NCBI GenBank assembly: GCA_008973525.1
Contig: WACJ01000529.1
Location: forward strand, 1,984,001-2,048,000
DNA: 64,000 nt
DNA from: Stenopsyche tienmushanensis
Taxonomy: Eukaryota > Arthropoda > Insecta > Trichoptera > Stenopsychidae
Reading direction: 5' to 3'
Shown: piece after piece, positions 59,641-64,000 of the stretch
How positions within the stretch are numbered: the stretch's first letter is position 1
How the letters are laid out: each line of letters opens with the position of its first letter
Made by a program: the position numbers and the translations under genes
Notes under the pieces: generated by a model
Told to the model about the DNA's origin: nothing
The model's database searches: none
The model's input: the letters and a program-made list of their open reading frames with translations, nothing else

Positions 59641-60980
59641 GATTATAGTAATTTGGCAGTATTGGCTGGAGTGTGAGTGCTGCTGGAGAATTAGTTTTAA
59701 TGAATACATTAAAATATTATTAGATTGCGCAACGAACATGGAGTATGAGTAATGTAAGTGTATCACAAGGAAGAAAAAAAACCCATTATGATTATTCAAT
59801 TTGAGATTGTTCATTATTATGATTTATATTTGTTTTTATATGTCGGAGATGAATTCATAGACATTTCTAGCATTGGAGAATGTATTGCACATTTTTATAA
59901 TAACAGTAACACTTAATTACTACTCAACGGAATATAGCCCTGGGAAACTTTTACATCGTACACAGTAACTCTCAAAATTATATTCAGAATACATTTATTC
60001 CTAGAAATTTTACTGTAAAAAACTCATTTAGCGATTCAGATTAAAAACGCCAATTTAATAAGCATAATCATTTTGAAACGAATGTTCAGTTTTAATATGA
60101 AATGAGTATGGAATGATAAGATACAATTTTAAAAAATACTTCGTATTAATTCACCCAGATTAACATAAAAAATACTTTGACTTTAAAAAAGATATCCTAA
60201 AAATTTTTACACAAAATGATCCATGAATCTCATGTCAATCCAATTAGAGAGCAAAATATTTAATGTATTTTAAAAACATGGTTGTCTTTAAAAACTCTGC
60301 AGATTAAATTTGTAAAATCATAAATAAATTTCCAACAAATTCTCATATTCATATCGCTTGTGATTTTTTAATCGCTCGAAGTTAGATATAAAGCAGAATA
60401 AAACACTTCATCGTTCAACTATTCCTCACCATTTTTAATTTAAAATTATTTATATTAAATTACCTAATTAATCAAGTATTTTCAACATTCTTCAGAAACA
60501 AATTGAGTTATATATTTTATTTTTTGGCAAGATATCTGGTTTTTTTGATCATTTGATCTTGGCTGAAGAAATTTTAGAATTTCATTGTGTGGAAAATATT
60601 TTTACTTCTTTCAATGGAAAGAGTCTCACGTTAAATGTGTAGCCTTAATTGCTTGGCCAAATAAAGGTGTTTATTTTTTTTTTAAGAACGAGTAAATAAA
60701 ACTTGTTATTTTTATTCAGTCATATATTTTTCCAACATTCATTCAATGTTTAAGGTAGTATCTAATGAAATCAATGCTATTTCTTTGAGGGATGAAGTTA
60801 ATACATTGTATAATTTAGCAATTGAAATAATAAAGTTGCATTAAAAACTTGTGTTGTTGAAATGCCCTATTATCTATGTTTACCTTTGCATTGAAGTTAT
60901 TTGATATATTAATATTTCTGGCTGATTTTATTGTAACATATTAGTATTAGTTATATATTAAAATGCTAGTGGCTTTAATA
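59641..60980. other. Non-coding AT-rich stretch
   Basis: Low-complexity, no gene, repeat end or RNA recognised. Confidence 0.5.
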
Positions 60981-60984
60981 TATT

Positions 60985-61400
60985 TTAACAAAGAACTATT
61001 TCTTTAGGTTTTTGTATAAAATTACAAAACTTAATCGTCTCTCTTCTAGTGTTTCTATACGAGTTTATCCATTTGTGTTTTATTATTTTTAAGTCATATA
61101 CACTGCCAAAAATATTTATTCCCCCGGTGGCTTCGGGATAGGACTTTGTGTGCGGCGCAATGATGGGATTGTAAATCCATCTAATAATCTCTGCAGCAGT
61201 CCTTTTGAATGAATCCTTAGAAAATATCCATCTCAAACGTGACGATGGAGGGAATTAAACGGGGCATTTGGGGATTTAATGTTTACTTTGCGGAGCTAAT
61301 CCCGAAGCATTAAAGGGTGGGTGATAGCACCGAGCTACCGAGGGGGAGGCTTCAATAGGATTTGTATTCCTATTAGCTATCCGGTTTCATATCTAATTAA
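60985..61400. promoter_or_regulatory. GC-richer island with TAATTA cluster
   Basis: Complex block (61110-61390) with purine-rich GAGCTACCGAGGGGGAGG and, at its right edge, clustered ATCTAATTAATTAAAATTAA homeodomain-type words. A minus frame of 83 residues covers the left part (60985-61236, including DSFKRTAAEIIRWIYNPIIA after an acceptor-like TTTTCTAAG). I do not recognise it. Enhancer or exon are both possible. Confidence 0.25.
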
Positions 61401-64000
61401 TTAAAATTAATTTTGCTTCGCAAGACTTAAAAATAATATAAAGGGATTTCAATGTATTTTATTTGATGAGTCAAATTTAATCAAATAACTATGTAGAAAT
61501 TCTATAAACTACGACACACATTCGGGATAGGATGTTTATCACTATGCATTCATCACTCATTACTTTGTCTTTATTATTTGAAACCACTATCTATATCATT
61601 ATTAAAAGTTTTTTAATAATCCTTTAATAGGAAAAAGATAATCTTTAAAGATAAACATAGAATTTGTGTTGATGATATATTTTTACCAAATTTTAATGAT
61701 TATTGAATCAATGAATTATTGATAATTTTATCCTTTTTAATTTTTGATATTTTACAAAATCTTGCTTAAACAGAAGTTAATATTTACACTTTATTACTGC
61801 AAATGCCACTTTATTTAAGTTTTTATTGTATTGCTATTACAAATATTTGTAATAGCTTTATTAATAGAATTAAAAGCTCGCGAAGAAAAACTACTCGAAT
61901 CGTAGGATTAGGAACACTAAACACAATATATTTCAATGCTTCTAATAAAGATGACATCAGCAAGATACCAAAAAATAATTTTAATTGAACCTAATAATGA
62001 TAAATGCTTTTTTAAATTTATTTTTCTGTGATCAAAAAATGTTATTAAAAAGTGAGTTGTTTTCGAAGCCAAATGTTCGAGGACATAGGGCAGAAAGTCA
62101 CGGTCTTTACTTCTGGGCAAACGTGTAATTATGTCTAATGCTTCTTGTTGCTTAATTAGTTTGTATATGAAAATGTGAGTAATTCTAAAAAAAAATACAG
62201 AAGGAAGTAGCGTGTGACTTCGGTTATTTGTCATCTCAGTGTCAGTACTTATGAGTACTCGTGTCTTGGAAAATATTTATTTTGGACAGTTTCAAAAGTA
62301 TATTTATGATGTACGGTTTATTTTTCATAAACATTGGTCGACCCAAAAGCAATATATACGTATAAAATGTGCAGTTATTTATTTGGTATTACCTTATACA
62401 AACATTGACAAAGTAATGACTTTATGGCAGTCGTGATGGCTATAAAAACATACTCTATGATAATTTGTATTATATGTTCAAAAGCATTTTTGCCAAGATT
62501 TGGCAAAAAAAGTGCCTTAAATATTTGGATTTTTACATGTGACAACTAAAAAAATCTGTTGAAACAATGAATGAAGAACCTCTTTATGAATCAGAATCTA
62601 TATACCAAAATGATAAATCTGCTTCCATTGACGATCTTCATTGGTAAACTGTTTTTCATAAAAAGATCAATGTGACATTTCGGAAACAAACAGACGATGA
62701 ATAAACATGCCTTCTCGAGGAGGGTTTGTTGGTTCAGTCGAATATGGAAATCGATTTGATCTAAATGGAATTCCACCAGGTCACTCCAGTCGAGGAGGGC
62801 CAAGGAATGGTCCCTAACCGCCTGGCAGGTCTCTGTCAGTCGAGAGCCCTTGAGACACAACCGAAGCTAAAATATTTTCAAACAACAGCTGCGTGTTTTC
62901 CAGAAATATTTGAACGCCTCGCAGTTGCTGCTCGATTAGAATTGGGTGCGTTTTGAAGAACCGGATTCTTGTGTACCTTTCAGGAACATAAATCATCAAT
63001 TGATTCGAAATCTGTATTTTTTTCACTGTTGCAAATTAAAGTATGAAAATATAAAAAATATATTTATAGAATTATCATTCGTTTTCGTTATGTTGAGTGG
63101 ACATAAATACAGACCACTTTCGCAGCATCATCAGATCAGAGGTGGATTTTTATACAGGCGCACTAAGCTCTCACTGGACCTCAAAATTCGGCTGTTAAAA
63201 TGGAAAAAAATAAACATTATTATTTTTTTTATAATATGAAAAATTAATAGTTTAGCAATATTTTTTTGAATTAAATTGACAAATAAACAACACCAGTTTT
63301 GACATATTTTGCACCTAGGGTTTTTGATTCAACATTATTCTTAAGTCATATGAAACAGTCAGTTGTAATTTAATAATAAAAATAGAAAATAACAATGAAA
63401 TTCCTGCATTCAAGTATGATTACAATATATGGCAGACAAGTTCAAATCGGCTAATATTCCTGAGTTCAAAAAACTGAGCTCGAAAAGTATTTAAATGTCA
63501 TTCATCGTTTTGATGGGGAAAAAATACATTAAAATAATATTATCTCTTTTGATGAGGTGCTGAGAAAAACAATAGTGTTTAGTCAAAGAAGAAATTTACT
63601 AATAATATAAAGCTACATTTAAATAGCGTTTTTTTTAAATTCATAAATTATTCGAATTTTCCAATTTTTTTACAAGATATTTACTAAAAAATGTAAAAAC
63701 ATGGATAATCTGTAGGTGTTTAGTCTAGCGTACATTGTATTGAAAATTTCAAATTTATACATCATCTGATTGTACTTACATCTAAATTATTAGATAACTA
63801 TTTAAGCGTTTTTAGATTATTCCAAAAATATCTTAAAAGATCAGGATAACTGTAAATTGAAGAATAATACAATTTAATGTAAATTACTAGACTGGGTCGT
63901 GTCATTATACCGTTTTGTTAAAAGCATTTCATATTTATATTTATGCACTAACAATCAAGAACGCCGAGAACTATAATGAAATTATAAACAACTTGGTTTT
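61401..64000. other. Mostly non-coding to the window edge
   Basis: AT-rich with overlapping short frames. The stretch 62700-62960 is GC-richer and open on both strands (plus MEFHQVTPVEEGQGMVPNRL, minus CLKGSRLTETCQAVRDHSLA); neither is recognised and neither has clear splice sites. No gene runs off the right edge that I can see. Confidence 0.35.

Noticed and set aside
62591..63026. Two overlapping minus-strand frames near the right end
   Set aside because: The plus strand is equally open, the peptides are not recognisable and no splice sites frame them.
1..64000. tRNA, rRNA, CRISPR arrays, bacterial operons or viral genes
   Set aside because: I looked for tRNA arms and B-box-like GGTTCRANYCC, regular spacer-repeat arrays and viral polymerase motifs and saw none that held up. 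A dedicated tRNAscan or Infernal run was not possible.

Overview
The window reads as nuclear DNA from an arthropod, most likely an insect. It is AT-rich and gene-poor, has GT-AG introns, and carries many decayed DNA transposons (piggyBac, hAT, pogo/Tigger-like). The two recognisable genes are animal genes. The order of insect cannot be fixed from the sequence alone. There are no bacterial operons, CRISPR arrays, or recognisable rRNA or tRNA genes.

The window has four parts. (1) About 1-22.6 kb is mostly non-coding, with short open frames of doubtful meaning and transposon debris: a hAT transposase C-terminus, a fold-back element, pogo/Tigger-like ends, and a complete 240-bp hAT-type MITE with a perfect 8-bp target duplication. 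(2) About 22.6-36.3 kb is the gene core: RpS17 (eS17) on the minus strand in three exons, and a USP3-type deubiquitinase on the plus strand in ten exons. The two genes are divergent; their start codons lie about 1.86 kb apart across an AT-rich spacer. (3) About 36.3-45 kb is intergenic DNA with dispersed repeats and a piggyBac-like element with TTAA flanks that contains a broken pogo-type insertion. (4) About 45-64 kb is mainly gene-free AT-rich DNA broken by islands of more complex, GC-richer sequence. These islands could be regulatory elements or unrecognised exons; the best coding candidate is a two-exon, 116-aa, single-pass membrane protein model at 48.2-48.6 kb.

The two firm genes are housekeeping genes in different processes: RpS17 is part of the 40S ribosome, and USP3 removes ubiquitin, in vertebrates notably from histone H2A/H2B. 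I see no functional partnership beyond divergent neighbourhood. I did not find a convincing new multi-gene system. The observations most worth following are the 48-kb two-exon model, a possible C/D snoRNA in RpS17 intron 2, the nested piggyBac/pogo structure, and a few isolated splice-bounded exon candidates.
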